A DNA stretch of 64,000 nt from Amycolatopsis orientalis DSM 43388 (GTDB lineage: Bacteria > Actinomycetota > Actinomycetes > Mycobacteriales > Pseudonocardiaceae). This document shows, one piece after another, positions 33,764 to 41,761 of this stretch. Positions within the stretch are counted from its first letter, which is position 1. Each line of letters opens with the position of its first letter. The stretch lies in the NCBI RefSeq assembly GCF_000411975.1, contig NZ_ASXG01000125.1:1-64000 (forward strand), read 5' to 3'. The notes beneath the pieces are model-generated. The model was not told where the DNA came from. It made no database searches and saw only the letters and a program-made list of their open reading frames with translations. The position numbers and the translations under genes were made by a program.

Positions 33764-35071
33764 TCAGGAAACCGGAACTCGCCGCCGGGCCGCGCGCGGA
33801 CGGCCGACGCCCTGCCAGGACAGCCCGGCGTCGAGAATCATGCCGGGGTCGAGGAGGTTGCGGGTGTCGACGACGTCGTCGCCTTCCATCGCGTCCGCGA
33901 TCGCCACCCAGTCGAGATTGCGGAACTCGGCCCATTCGGTAAGCACCACAACGACATCCGCGTCCTTGGCCACCTGGTACGGATCGTCCACGACGGTCAT
34001 CCCCGCGATGCCGCCGGACACCGCCGGGTCGTACGCGGTGATCTCCGCGCCGAGCGCGCCCAGCACCGAAGACACCGCCAGCGCGGGAGAATCGCGCAGA
34101 TCGTTCGTGCCCGCCTTGAACGCCAAGCCCAGCACGCCGATCCGCGCACCGGCCAGCGTTCCGCCGCAGGCGCCGGCGATCTTCGCCACGATGCGGTCGC
34201 GCTGGGCGATGTTCTCGTCGATCGCCGAGGTCAGCATCCGGAAGTCGTAGTCCACCGATTCCGCGACCTTGACCAGCGCGCTGGTGTCCTTGGGCAGGCA
34301 CGAACCGCCCCAGCCCGGGCCGGGTTTGAGGAACGTGCGTCCGATCCGCCGGTCGTAGCCCATGCCTTCGGTGACCAGGTCGATGTCCGCGCCGAGCCGT
34401 TCGCACAGTTCGGCGATCGAGTTCACATAGGACAGTTTGAGCGCGAGGAAGCAGTTCGCCGCGTACTTGACCAGTTCCGCGCTCGCCGCGTCGGCGACCA
34501 CGACCGGGGCGGCGAGATCGCCGTACAGCTGCCCGACCCACGCGGCCGCGGGCCGCGAATCGGACCCGACCACGATCCGGTCCGGGTTCAGGAAGTCTTG
34601 CACCGCAGTGCCTTCGCGCAGGAACTCCGGGTTGGAGACCACCGGCACGTCATCGCGGCCGACCATCGCCTGGATCCGTTTCGCGGTGCCGACCGGCACC
34701 GTCGACTTCGTGATCAGCGCGCAGCCCGGCGGGAGCACGTCGCCGATCTCCTCGGTCACCGCCTCCACCGCGCGCAAATCCGCGGACCCGCCCGCGCCCA
34801 TCGGCGTCGGCACGCAGAGGAACACGCCTTCCGCGTCGCGAACGGCTTCCCGCGCGCCGACGACGAACGACAGCCGTCCGTTCGCCAGTCCGCGGGAGAC
34901 CAATTCGGCCAGTCCTGGCTCGAGGATGTCCACGCGCCCGGCCGACAGCCGGTTCACTTTCGCCACGTCCACGTCCACGCAGGTGACGCGGTGCCCGAGG
35001 CTCGCGAGACAAGCCCCCGTGGTCAATCCGACGTATCCCGTCCCTACCACCACGATCCGAGCTGAGCTCAT
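33764..35071 (-). CDS. ugd: UDP-glucose 6-dehydrogenase
   Basis: 435 residues in the UDP-glucose/GDP-mannose dehydrogenase family. NAD-binding motif GTGYVGLTTG at residues 9-18, 'CVPTPMGAGGSAD', 'SNPEFLREGTAV', and the catalytic Cys in 'GWGGSCLPKDTSAL'. Makes UDP-glucuronate for surface polysaccharides; GDP-mannose dehydrogenase is the main alternative, but 'FLKPGPGWGGSC' favours Ugd. ATG 35071 fits the nucleotide-binding start; the longer open frame is rejected. Product could feed the glycosyltransferase block 10 kb upstream, which is inference. Confidence 0.88.
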   Translation of the reverse strand: MSSARIVVVGTGYVGLTTGACLASLGHRVTCVDVDVAKVNRLSAGRVDILEPGLAELVSRGLANGRLSFVVGAREAVRDAEGVFLCVPTPMGAGGSADLRAVEAVTEEIGDVLPPGCALITKSTVPVGTAKRIQAMVGRDDVPVVSNPEFLREGTAVQDFLNPDRIVVGSDSRPAAAWVGQLYGDLAAPVVVADAASAELVKYAANCFLALKLSYVNSIAELCERLGADIDLVTEGMGYDRRIGRTFLKPGPGWGGSCLPKDTSALVKVAESVDYDFRMLTSAIDENIAQRDRIVAKIAGACGGTLAGARIGVLGLAFKAGTNDLRDSPALAVSSVLGALGAEITAYDPAVSGGIAGMTVVDDPYQVAKDADVVVVLTEWAEFRNLDWVAIADAMEGDDVVDTRNLLDPGMILDAGLSWQGVGRPRAARRRVPVS

Positions 35072-35243
35072 GACGCTGAAGGTGACAGCCGGAGTTGACC
35101 TCAGCGCTAACGGAAGCGGTCGGGGCCGAATACTCCTCGCGACGAGAAGCGGGTGAGGCGGCACACTCCGGCACAGGTGCGAACGAGCGTTAACCTGGGC
35201 GCGGAGGTGCACCGCGGCACCGAGAGCAGGAGGAAGGCTGAAA

Positions 35244-36002
35244 ATGCAGATCACCGACACCGCAGCGCTCGTCACGGGTGGCGCGTCCGGACTCGGCGGC
35301 GCGACCGCCAAGGCACTGGCCGCGAAAGGCGCGCGAGTGTTCGCCCTCGACCTCGCGCCCTCGATCGAGAAGGCCGAGCAGGTCGACGGCGTCACCTACG
35401 TCGAGGCCGACGTGACCGACCCGGACCAGGTGCAGGCCGCCGTCGACACCGCGGCCGGCTCGGGCGTACCGCTGCGCACGGTGGTCAACTGCGCGGGCAT
35501 CGGTCCGTCCGCGCGCATCCTGTCGCGCAAGGGCCGGCACGACCTCGGCCTGTACGCGAAGGTCGTCCAGATCAACCTGATCGGCACGTTCAACGTGCTC
35601 ACCGTCGCTTCCGAGGCGATCGCGAAGACCGAGCCGCTGGCCGACGACGCCCGCGGCGTCATCATCAACACCGCGTCCGTCGCCGCTTTCGACGGCCAGA
35701 TCGGGCAGGTGGCGTACGCGTCGTCCAAGGGCGGCGTGGTCGGGATGACCCTGCCCGCCGCGCGCGACCTCGCCTCGCACGGCATCCGCGTGCTGACGAT
35801 CGCCCCCGGCATCGTCGACACCCCGATGCTCGCCACCGTCAGCGACGAGTTCCGCGCCGGGCTCGCCGCCGGGGTGCCGTTCCCGAAGCGGCTGGCGCGG
35901 CCTGACGAGTACGCGCAGCTCGCCCTGTCGCTGATCGACCACGACTACCTCAACGGCGAGGTCATCCGCATGGACGGCTCGCTGCGGATGGCCCCGCGCT
36001 GA
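35244..36002 (+). CDS. SDR dehydrogenase, 3-hydroxyacyl-CoA dehydrogenase type
   Basis: 252 residues, classical short-chain dehydrogenase: cofactor motif GGASGLGGAT (12-21), 'VVNCAGIGP', catalytic Ser in 'IINTASVAAF' and YASSK. The sequence near the cofactor pocket ('VFALDL') indicates NAD(H). The overall pattern resembles bacterial homologues of type II 3-hydroxyacyl-CoA dehydrogenase (HSD17B10-like) used in fatty-acid or branched-chain degradation. ATG 35244 follows an AGGAGG-AAGG stretch. Stands alone and ends at a strong bidirectional hairpin. Confidence 0.85.
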   Translation: MQITDTAALVTGGASGLGGATAKALAAKGARVFALDLAPSIEKAEQVDGVTYVEADVTDPDQVQAAVDTAAGSGVPLRTVVNCAGIGPSARILSRKGRHDLGLYAKVVQINLIGTFNVLTVASEAIAKTEPLADDARGVIINTASVAAFDGQIGQVAYASSKGGVVGMTLPAARDLASHGIRVLTIAPGIVDTPMLATVSDEFRAGLAAGVPFPKRLARPDEYAQLALSLIDHDYLNGEVIRMDGSLRMAPR

Positions 36003-36008
36003 CCTGCC

Positions 36009-36051
36009 GGCGAGTGGCTGTGCCGACCCCTCAGCGGCACAGCCACTCGCC
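36009..36051. terminator. Bidirectional terminator hairpin
   Basis: GGCGAGTGGCTGTGCCG (36009-36025) and CGGCACAGCCACTCGCC (36035-36051) form a perfect 17-bp stem with a 9-nt loop, exactly between the convergent stops at 36002 and 36056. No U-tract, as common in actinomycetes. It shares the GAGTGGC arm with the hairpins at 8015 and 44422. Confidence 0.85.
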
Positions 36052-36055
36052 AGAG

Positions 36056-36736
36056 TCACTCCTTGCGCATCCGCACCTCGAGGCCGATCCCGTCCGGGGT
36101 CACCGCACAGGTGCGGAACTTGCTCTCCGCGACAGTGGCTTCGAACTGCTCCGGCGTGTACGCCCGCCGCCGCAGGCCGCGGAGCGTGCGGACGGTGGTG
36201 AACGCGGCCACCGGACCGAGGTTCATCCGCGCGACCTCGGCGTCCAGCTCCGCGTCCGTGGTGCTCTTGCTCAAGTCCTGCACGAGCGCGACGCCGCCCG
36301 GCCGCAGCACCCGGTGCATCTCGTCGAGCGCGTCCACCGGGTCGGCGAAGTTCTTGAACGCCGCCTGGCACACCAGGAAGTCGAACGAGCCGTCCGCGAA
36401 CGGCATCGCCGCCACGTCGCCGCGGCGGAAGTCCACCGAGACGCCCTGTTCCCGCGCGTAGTCCCGAGCCAGCTGGACGAACGTCCGGCTGACGTCGAGC
36501 CCGGTCACCGTGCACCGCCCGGTGCGGGCCAGCTCCACCGCGAAGTACCCCGGCCCGGGCGCGACCTCGAGCACGTCGCAACCTTCGGCCAGCTCCGAAG
36601 CCAGCATCTCGGCGGATTCGCGATACTGCACGAGCTGCGGTTCGGTGCCCCGTCCCCGCGCGTACGCCCGGGCGACCGGCCCCTCCATTTCCGGCAGCAG
36701 TTTCGTGCGATGGCGTTTGACCTGGGTGTTCCCCAT
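36056..36736 (-). CDS. Class I SAM-dependent methyltransferase
   Basis: 226 residues with the Rossmann methyltransferase motifs: motif I 'VLEVAPGPGYFAVELA', 'VTGLDVSRTFVQLA', 'DVAAMPFADGSFDFLVCQAAFKNF' and 'LRPGGVALVQDL'. ATG 36736 has AGGGAG 6 nt upstream. Substrate unknown; UbiE/COQ5-like and Methyltransf_11 relatives act on small molecules. A PadR gene lies 160 bp upstream on the same strand, and the palindrome TCGGTACCGA (36755-36764) lies 19 bp before the start. Confidence 0.85.
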   Translation of the reverse strand: MGNTQVKRHRTKLLPEMEGPVARAYARGRGTEPQLVQYRESAEMLASELAEGCDVLEVAPGPGYFAVELARTGRCTVTGLDVSRTFVQLARDYAREQGVSVDFRRGDVAAMPFADGSFDFLVCQAAFKNFADPVDALDEMHRVLRPGGVALVQDLSKSTTDAELDAEVARMNLGPVAAFTTVRTLRGLRRRAYTPEQFEATVAESKFRTCAVTPDGIGLEVRMRKE

Positions 36737-36754
36737 CTGTTTCTCCCTGTTCGG

Positions 36755-36764
36755 TCGGTACCGA
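36755..36764. promoter_or_regulatory. Candidate operator palindrome before the methyltransferase gene
   Basis: TCGGTACCGA is a 10-bp perfect palindrome embedded in a CGGT-rich stretch 19-28 bp upstream of the methyltransferase ATG, inside the 160-bp gap to padR. It could be a regulator site, but short palindromes are common in GC-rich DNA. Confidence 0.3.
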
Positions 36765-36896
36765 ACCGGTGCCGCGGCGGGGATGGCCCGTATCCTGGTC
36801 AGCGCAGCCTGAGGACGGGTCTCCGCACTCGCGGTTTCCGGTTCGACGGTTCCCGGTCCCGGCGGCGGTGTGCCAGCACCTCCTCCGGGACCTTCT

Positions 36897-37532
36897 TTAT
36901 TCGCCTTCGCCCTGGACGAAGGCGGCCATGTCGGGCAGCTCCCCGGTCTCCCGGTAGCGCCGCCACTCCTCGACCCCCGGTATCGCACCGGTGGCCAGCT
37001 CCTCGCGCAGCCCGCGGACCCATTCCGCCTCGGCGCGCCACATCGCCAGCTGGTATTCCGCTTCGAGGAGAACCAGCCGCGGCAATTCCGCCCGCATCTT
37101 CGCCAGCTCCTCGACGCGCTCGCCGATCATCTGCTCCAGCTCGCCGACCCGGTGCTTCAGCTCCTGGTCGACGACCTCCGGGGTGAGCGCGAGCATCACC
37201 GACAACCCGGTGTGAAACCGCGTCGGCTCCGGGTCCGGGACGCCGAGCAGTTCGGCGATCCAGTCCTCCATCTCGGCCTGGCCCGCCTCGGTGATCCGAT
37301 ACACGGTCCGCTCCGGCCGGGCCCCCTCCCGCACGTTCTCGACCGCCTCGAGGAAGCCGTGCTTTTCGAGGTTGCCGACGACGGTGTAGAGCGAGCCCCA
37401 CTTGATCTTCAGGTCGCCTTCTTTGCCGCGTTCCCGCAGGAGCGTGGCGACTTCGTACGGATGCATCGGCCGCTCGAGCACCGTGGCCAACACGGCGAGG
37501 CCCAGCAAGTTGGACACCTTCCGCCGTTTCAA
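36897..37532 (-). CDS. PadR-family transcriptional regulator
   Basis: 211 residues: PadR winged helix ('VSNLLGLAVLATVLERPMHPYEVATLLRERGKE', 'KWGSLYTVVGNLEKHGFLEAVENVREG', 'RTVYRITEAGQAEMEDWIAELL') and a long C-terminal helical dimerisation region (Vir_act_alpha_C type, about 105-190). The start is TTG at 37532: GAGGAGG lies 6 nt upstream and TTG-AAA-CGG opens MKRRKV, with no ATG alternative. A palindrome at 37555-37570 is a likely autoregulatory site. Probably controls itself and the methyltransferase downstream. Confidence 0.87.
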   Translation of the reverse strand: MKRRKVSNLLGLAVLATVLERPMHPYEVATLLRERGKEGDLKIKWGSLYTVVGNLEKHGFLEAVENVREGARPERTVYRITEAGQAEMEDWIAELLGVPDPEPTRFHTGLSVMLALTPEVVDQELKHRVGELEQMIGERVEELAKMRAELPRLVLLEAEYQLAMWRAEAEWVRGLREELATGAIPGVEEWRRYRETGELPDMAAFVQGEGE

Positions 37533-37554
37533 GCCCGACCTCCTCGTAGGCGAT

Positions 37555-37570
37555 TACTCGCAGACGAGTA
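37555..37570. promoter_or_regulatory. Candidate PadR operator
   Basis: TACTCG-CAGA-CGAGTA is an inverted repeat with perfect 6-bp arms, 23 bp upstream of the padR TTG start in an otherwise plain region. Position suggests autoregulation. Its sequence differs from the ATGT/ACAT box of well-studied PadR proteins, so the assignment is tentative. Confidence 0.5.
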
Positions 37571-37723
37571 TATGCCGAAACGGGAGGGACGGCAACGAGC
37601 AAACGCTCGGACCACGCACGAAGACAACCACCCACACCCCCGCCACCCCGATACGAAGCCAAAAACAATCCGGCTGAGGGGTGGTGGCCCACCTCAGGCC
37701 ACCGACGCGGTCAGCAGCAAACC

Positions 37724-39370
37724 TCAGATGTCCAGCATGTACGGGACCTCGTCCTGAGCCCGCGAACTCATCCATTCCCGCAGGGCCTTGGTCGCCAGCA
37801 CGTCGTCCTCGTTGTACCGCAGCAACCGTTCCCGTTGTTCGTCGTCGGGGACCTCGCCGTCCATACCGACCGCGTCCCGGTACCACCGCATCGACGCCTC
37901 GCCGCCGGCCTCCGGATCCCGCCAGGCGAACCCGGCCACCGGCGCGATCACCTTCAGTCCCTTGCCCCGCGAGCACAGGAACTGGTCCGTGACGCTGCGG
38001 AAGAGGTCCACCCACTCATCAGAGTCCACAAAGGACTGCACAGTTCGCTTGTCCGGCACCCCGGGGTGCTCGCCGAACCGCTCGACCGAGCCGAACAGCC
38101 ACCGGTTCTCCGCGAGCGCGTTGTAGCAATACGCCCGGAAAGTCAGTCCAGCGGCGAGGGTCCGCTCCCGCACCTCCGTGAACCACGTCCAGAATTCGGC
38201 GAACGACCGCGCCTCGTCCACCGTCGGCAACGGCTCCCAGGTCGCGAACGCGCGATAGCCCCGCGGCACCCCGATGTCCACTCCGGACAGCAGCGTGCCC
38301 CACAGATAAGCCCCGGAATCTCCGAAACTTTCCATGTCCACGTCGACCTCGACGTCCGCGCGCGGCACCTCGACCTCCGGCGTGCGGCGCACCACCGTGA
38401 GATCAGCCAGCCAGGCCCGGGCGAGCATGATCGCGTCCGAGAACGTGCCGCCGGTCCAGTTCATCGGCGGCGGCTCGGCGGCCGGGTCCAGCGCGGCCAG
38501 CTTGTCTACTGTGGACACTCCGACGCGACGCAGTTCTCCCGCGTCCTCGCCGCGCACCACCAGGCTCACGTCGCGCGTCTCGGTGAGCACGACCTCGCAG
38601 GTGGGCCAGAACGGACACCGCCGGCACTCCAGCACCCGCGAGGGCGCGGCCAGCGCTTCGGCGCCGGTGGCGGCCGCGGTCGCCACCGCGAGCCGGTCCG
38701 CGAAGCGCGCGTCGTATTCGTCCAGCGCGCTGCGCCCGCCCGGCCAGGTGCCCGCGGTGAGGTCGTGCCAGACGACGACGTCAGCGTCGAGACCGATCAC
38801 GCCGCCGACCGCGCGGCCGCTGGCCGCCAGCCCGTGCGTCTCCAGCATTCGCCGCAGGTGCGCGAGCCGCAGCTGGTCTCGCGGCTGCGAGCGCACCTTG
38901 CGCAGCTCGTCCGGCGAGCGGCGGGCCGGGTCGAGCTCCGTCATCGCGGTGGTGGGCGCGCCCTGGCCGCGGTCGGTGATCCGGTGCCGCACCACCAGCA
39001 CCGGCACGTAGCCGTCGCCCACCCGCACGAGCAGGTCGATGCCGCCGCGCCGATGCCCGACCGGGTCGGCGGGCAGCAGCGCGCCCCAGATGTACCGCGT
39101 GCCCTCGGCGAACGCCTGCTCGGTGAGCCGCACCCGCTCGCCCGCCGGGGCGGTGCGCGGCACCCGCGCCCAGGTGGCGTCCGGCCCCGAGGCCGCGACC
39201 AGCTGTTCGAGGATTTCTTCGCGGTGCGCAGTCGCGTCGTCGATGCGCTGTTGCGCGGTCGGATCCGGCGGCGGCAGCGGCACGTCGCGCATCGCCGGGT
39301 CGTGTTCCAGGTGCACCCGGCGGCGGCAACGACTCACTGCTCCCGCGTCGAGCAACACCTCGTCTCCCAT
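37724..39370 (-). CDS. TM0106-family RecB-like nuclease
   Basis: 548 residues. The N-terminal half has RecB/Cas4-like nuclease features ('GGIDLLVRVGDGYVPVLVVRHR'), ending in a Cys cluster CRRCPFWPTC that may bind an Fe-S cluster with another Cys. The C-terminal third is an RNase H-like exonuclease domain: 'EVDVDMESFGD' near residue 330 and 'LLRYNEDDVLATKALREWM' near the end give the acidic residues. This is the TM0106 family architecture. Role in DNA or RNA repair is not established. ATG 39370; a farther upstream start is unlikely. No helicase gene is adjacent. Confidence 0.82.
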   Translation of the reverse strand: MGDEVLLDAGAVSRCRRRVHLEHDPAMRDVPLPPPDPTAQQRIDDATAHREEILEQLVAASGPDATWARVPRTAPAGERVRLTEQAFAEGTRYIWGALLPADPVGHRRGGIDLLVRVGDGYVPVLVVRHRITDRGQGAPTTAMTELDPARRSPDELRKVRSQPRDQLRLAHLRRMLETHGLAASGRAVGGVIGLDADVVVWHDLTAGTWPGGRSALDEYDARFADRLAVATAAATGAEALAAPSRVLECRRCPFWPTCEVVLTETRDVSLVVRGEDAGELRRVGVSTVDKLAALDPAAEPPPMNWTGGTFSDAIMLARAWLADLTVVRRTPEVEVPRADVEVDVDMESFGDSGAYLWGTLLSGVDIGVPRGYRAFATWEPLPTVDEARSFAEFWTWFTEVRERTLAAGLTFRAYCYNALAENRWLFGSVERFGEHPGVPDKRTVQSFVDSDEWVDLFRSVTDQFLCSRGKGLKVIAPVAGFAWRDPEAGGEASMRWYRDAVGMDGEVPDDEQRERLLRYNEDDVLATKALREWMSSRAQDEVPYMLDI

Positions 39371-39476
39371 AGCGATCACAATAGATCGTGGGTACGACAT
39401 TCCCCGCGCGAGCCGACATGCCCGTCAGGTCGGGGACCAGTAAGTTCATGCGGAGAAGGCGTGGGAGGTAACGGCC

Positions 39477-39953
39477 ATGGCGCGCAAGGCCAAGCAGGAC
39501 AAGGCCAAGGACGAGGGTGAAGCCCGGATCACCCCGAAGAAGGCGAAGAACGCGGTCGCGGTGGCCAAGGTGCTCGGACCGGCGGTGCTGCCGGTGCTCG
39601 CGCCGTACGCGGTCCGCGCGGCGGGCGCGGCGCGGGAGGCGTACGACCGCTACCAGGCCCGCAAGCTGGGCGTGGCCGTCGATCAGCTCGGCGAGTACAC
39701 CGGCCGCGGCGCGGCGCTGCACGCCCGGATCGCGGGTCTCGTGCAGGGGCTCGGCGAGCTGAAGAAGTCGGCGAAGGCGACCGACGCGGACCAGAAGTTC
39801 GCCGCCGAAACGCAGTCGACGCTGGAACAGCTGTCGGCCACGGTGCGGGCCGCCGAGCGCATGCCCGCGGCTCGGCGCAAGGCCGCGCACCGCGCGGTCA
39901 CCGGCGAGCTCGAACGGCTGGAAGACCAGCTGCTGCACCGCTTGGGCGTCTGA
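39477..39953 (+). CDS. DUF6474-like small basic/coiled-coil protein
   Basis: 158 residues: a Lys-rich N-terminus ('MARKAKQDKAKDEGEARITPKKAKNAV'), a hydrophobic stretch ('AVAKVLGPAVLPVLAPYAVRAAG'), then a long amphipathic helical region ending 'ELERLEDQLLHRLGV'. This matches the actinobacterial DUF6474 pattern as I remember it; function unknown. ATG 39477 has GGAGGT 7 nt upstream. Divergent from the RecB-like gene by 106 bp and closed by a strong hairpin. Confidence 0.7.
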   Translation: MARKAKQDKAKDEGEARITPKKAKNAVAVAKVLGPAVLPVLAPYAVRAAGAAREAYDRYQARKLGVAVDQLGEYTGRGAALHARIAGLVQGLGELKKSAKATDADQKFAAETQSTLEQLSATVRAAERMPAARRKAAHRAVTGELERLEDQLLHRLGV

Positions 39954-39960
39954 ACACGGC

Positions 39961-39994
39961 AAAGGGCCCCTTGAGCGAACTCAAGGGGCCCTTT
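39961..39994. terminator. Bidirectional terminator, 15-bp perfect stem
   Basis: AAAGGGCCCCTTGAG (39961-39975), loop CGAA, then CTCAAGGGGCCCTTT (39980-39994), between the convergent stops at 39953 and 40011. The arms begin AAA and end TTT, so a short U-run exists in either direction. Confidence 0.92.
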
Positions 39995-40010
39995 CCGCTG
40001 TCCGCCCGGG

Positions 40011-40982
40011 CTACTTGATGAAGCCCTTCCGCAGCATCCAGTCGTGCGCGACGGTGCCCGCGTCCTTGCCGTCGACGTCGACCTGCTTGCACAGCTCGAC
40101 CATCTGCTTGTTGTCGAGCGCCGCCCCCACCGCCTCCAGCGGCCCGCGGATGTCCGGGTGCTGGTTGAGGAAGTCCGTGCGCAGCGTCGGCGCGGCGTTG
40201 TACTGCGGGAACGCCTTCTTGTCGTCCTCGAGCACGCGCAGGTTCAGCCCGGAGATCCGGCCGTCGGTGGTGAACACCTCGCCGATCGGGCAGGTGCCGT
40301 TGGCCACCGCCGAGTAAATCGTGCCGATCCCGAAGTTCTCGATCTTCGGGTTCTTGAACCCGTACGCCTTGACCGCCGCCGGGAACCCGTCCTGGCGGCT
40401 GGTGAACTCCGTCTCCAGGCAGAACCGGTTCTGGTCCGGATGCGAGGTGAGGAATTTCGCCAGGTCCGAGGTGGTCTTCAGGTTGTTCTTCGCCGCGTAC
40501 GCCTCGGTGGTGGCGAACGCGTACTGGTCGTTCAGCGGCGAGTAGTTCAGCCAGGTGACGCCGTACTTCTCCGCGTCCGCCTTCTTCGTGGCCTCGTACT
40601 GCGCCTTCTCCCCGCCCGGAACCGGCAGTTCGTTGCCCTGGTAGTTGATCCAGCCGGTGCCGGTGTACTCCCAGGTCACGTCGGTCTGCCCGTTGAGCAG
40701 CGCCTGCCGCGACGAGTTCGACCCCTTGATGTCGGTGAGGTCGATGACGTCCGCGCCCGCCGCGCTCAGCGCCATTTCGGCCATGTAGCCGAGGATGATG
40801 TTCTCGGTGAAGTCCTTCGACCCGACGACCACCCGCACGCCCTGCAGCGACGGGATCGGCCGGATCGAACCCGGTTCGATCTTGAACGGGATCGAGGTGT
40901 TGACGTCGAGCCCGCACGCCGAGAGCGTCCCGGCGAGCAGGGCGGCGCCGACCAGCGCTCCCGCCTTTTTCAGGACGTTCAT
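40011..40982 (-). CDS. Glycine betaine/choline-type ABC transporter substrate-binding lipoprotein
   Basis: 323 residues with a lipoprotein signal ending LSAC (Cys23), then an OpuAC/OsmF-type binding domain: 'RVVVGSKDFTENIILGYMAEMALSAAGADV', 'NSSRQALLNGQTDVTWEYTGTGWINY', 'NDQYAFATTEAYAAKNNLKTTSDLAKF', 'FGIGTIYSAVANGTCPIGEVFTTDGRI'. Binds quaternary-ammonium osmolytes on the outer face of the membrane. Last gene of a four-gene transporter operon; its ATG overlaps the permease stop (TGATG). Confidence 0.9.
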   Translation of the reverse strand: MNVLKKAGALVGAALLAGTLSACGLDVNTSIPFKIEPGSIRPIPSLQGVRVVVGSKDFTENIILGYMAEMALSAAGADVIDLTDIKGSNSSRQALLNGQTDVTWEYTGTGWINYQGNELPVPGGEKAQYEATKKADAEKYGVTWLNYSPLNDQYAFATTEAYAAKNNLKTTSDLAKFLTSHPDQNRFCLETEFTSRQDGFPAAVKAYGFKNPKIENFGIGTIYSAVANGTCPIGEVFTTDGRISGLNLRVLEDDKKAFPQYNAAPTLRTDFLNQHPDIRGPLEAVGAALDNKQMVELCKQVDVDGKDAGTVAHDWMLRKGFIK

Positions 40983-41761
40983 CAGCGCAGTCCCTTCGGT
41001 CCGAAGTACTGCTCGGCGACCGCGCCCAGCCAGTCCACCAGCAGCGCCAGCGCGACGGCCAGCACCGAGCCGGTGATCAGCACCTTGGTGAGGTTGAGCT
41101 TGTAGCCGGTGTCGATGAGCAGGCCGAACCCGCCGGCGTTGACGAACATGCCGAACGTCGCGGTGCCGACCGCCAGCACGAGCGACGTGCGCAGACCGGC
41201 CAGGATCAGCGGGACGGCGAGCGGGAATTCCACCCGCCACAGCACCTTCTGCGCGGACATCCCGATGCCGCGGCCGGCGTCGATGAGCGACGGGTCCACC
41301 TGCTGAATGCCGACCATCGTGTTGCGCAGCACCGGAAGCAGCGAATAGAACGCCAGCGGCAGCGCGGCGACCCAGAGACCGCCGACCGCGCCGGTGAAGA
41401 TGAACCACAGCACCAGCACGCCCAGCGCGGGCGCGGCCTGTCCGATGTTGGCGATGGCCAGGAAGATCGGCGCGAGCCACTTCGCCCACGGCCGGGTCAC
41501 GACGATGCCGAGCGGCACCGCCACCAGCACCACGATCGCGGTGACCACGACGGTCATCGCCACGTGGTCGCGCAGCGCGGTCAGCAGCGACGTCGCGTTG
41601 AGCGTTTCCTTCTCGGTCGCGGTGAGCCCGCTGGCGAACACCCAGACGAGCGTGGCGGCGACGATCAGCACGACCACGGCGGGCTGGGCGAACAGCCGGA
41701 CGCGTTCCGCGCGGCGGGAACCCGACTCGGTGCTGAATCCGGTATCGACGGCAGCGGTCAT
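40982..41761 (-). CDS. Osmolyte ABC transporter permease 2
   Basis: 259 residues with 5-6 TM helices of the ProW/OpuB type. The cytoplasmic EAA loop is 'QVDPSLIDAGRGIGMSAQKVLWRVEFPLAVPLILAGLRTSLVLAVG', preceded by 'LPLAFYSLLPVLRNTMVGI'. ATG overlaps the ATPase gene's end by 4 bp (41758-41761). Together with the permease at 42941 it would form a heterodimeric channel. Confidence 0.9.
   Translation of the reverse strand: MTAAVDTGFSTESGSRRAERVRLFAQPAVVVLIVAATLVWVFASGLTATEKETLNATSLLTALRDHVAMTVVVTAIVVLVAVPLGIVVTRPWAKWLAPIFLAIANIGQAAPALGVLVLWFIFTGAVGGLWVAALPLAFYSLLPVLRNTMVGIQQVDPSLIDAGRGIGMSAQKVLWRVEFPLAVPLILAGLRTSLVLAVGTATFGMFVNAGGFGLLIDTGYKLNLTKVLITGSVLAVALALLVDWLGAVAEQYFGPKGLR

Noticed and set aside
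33247..36002. Secondary-metabolite gene cluster around ugd, VOC and SDR genes
   Set aside because: No synthase (PKS, NRPS, terpene) or tailoring series is present; the genes look unrelated and are separated by terminators.
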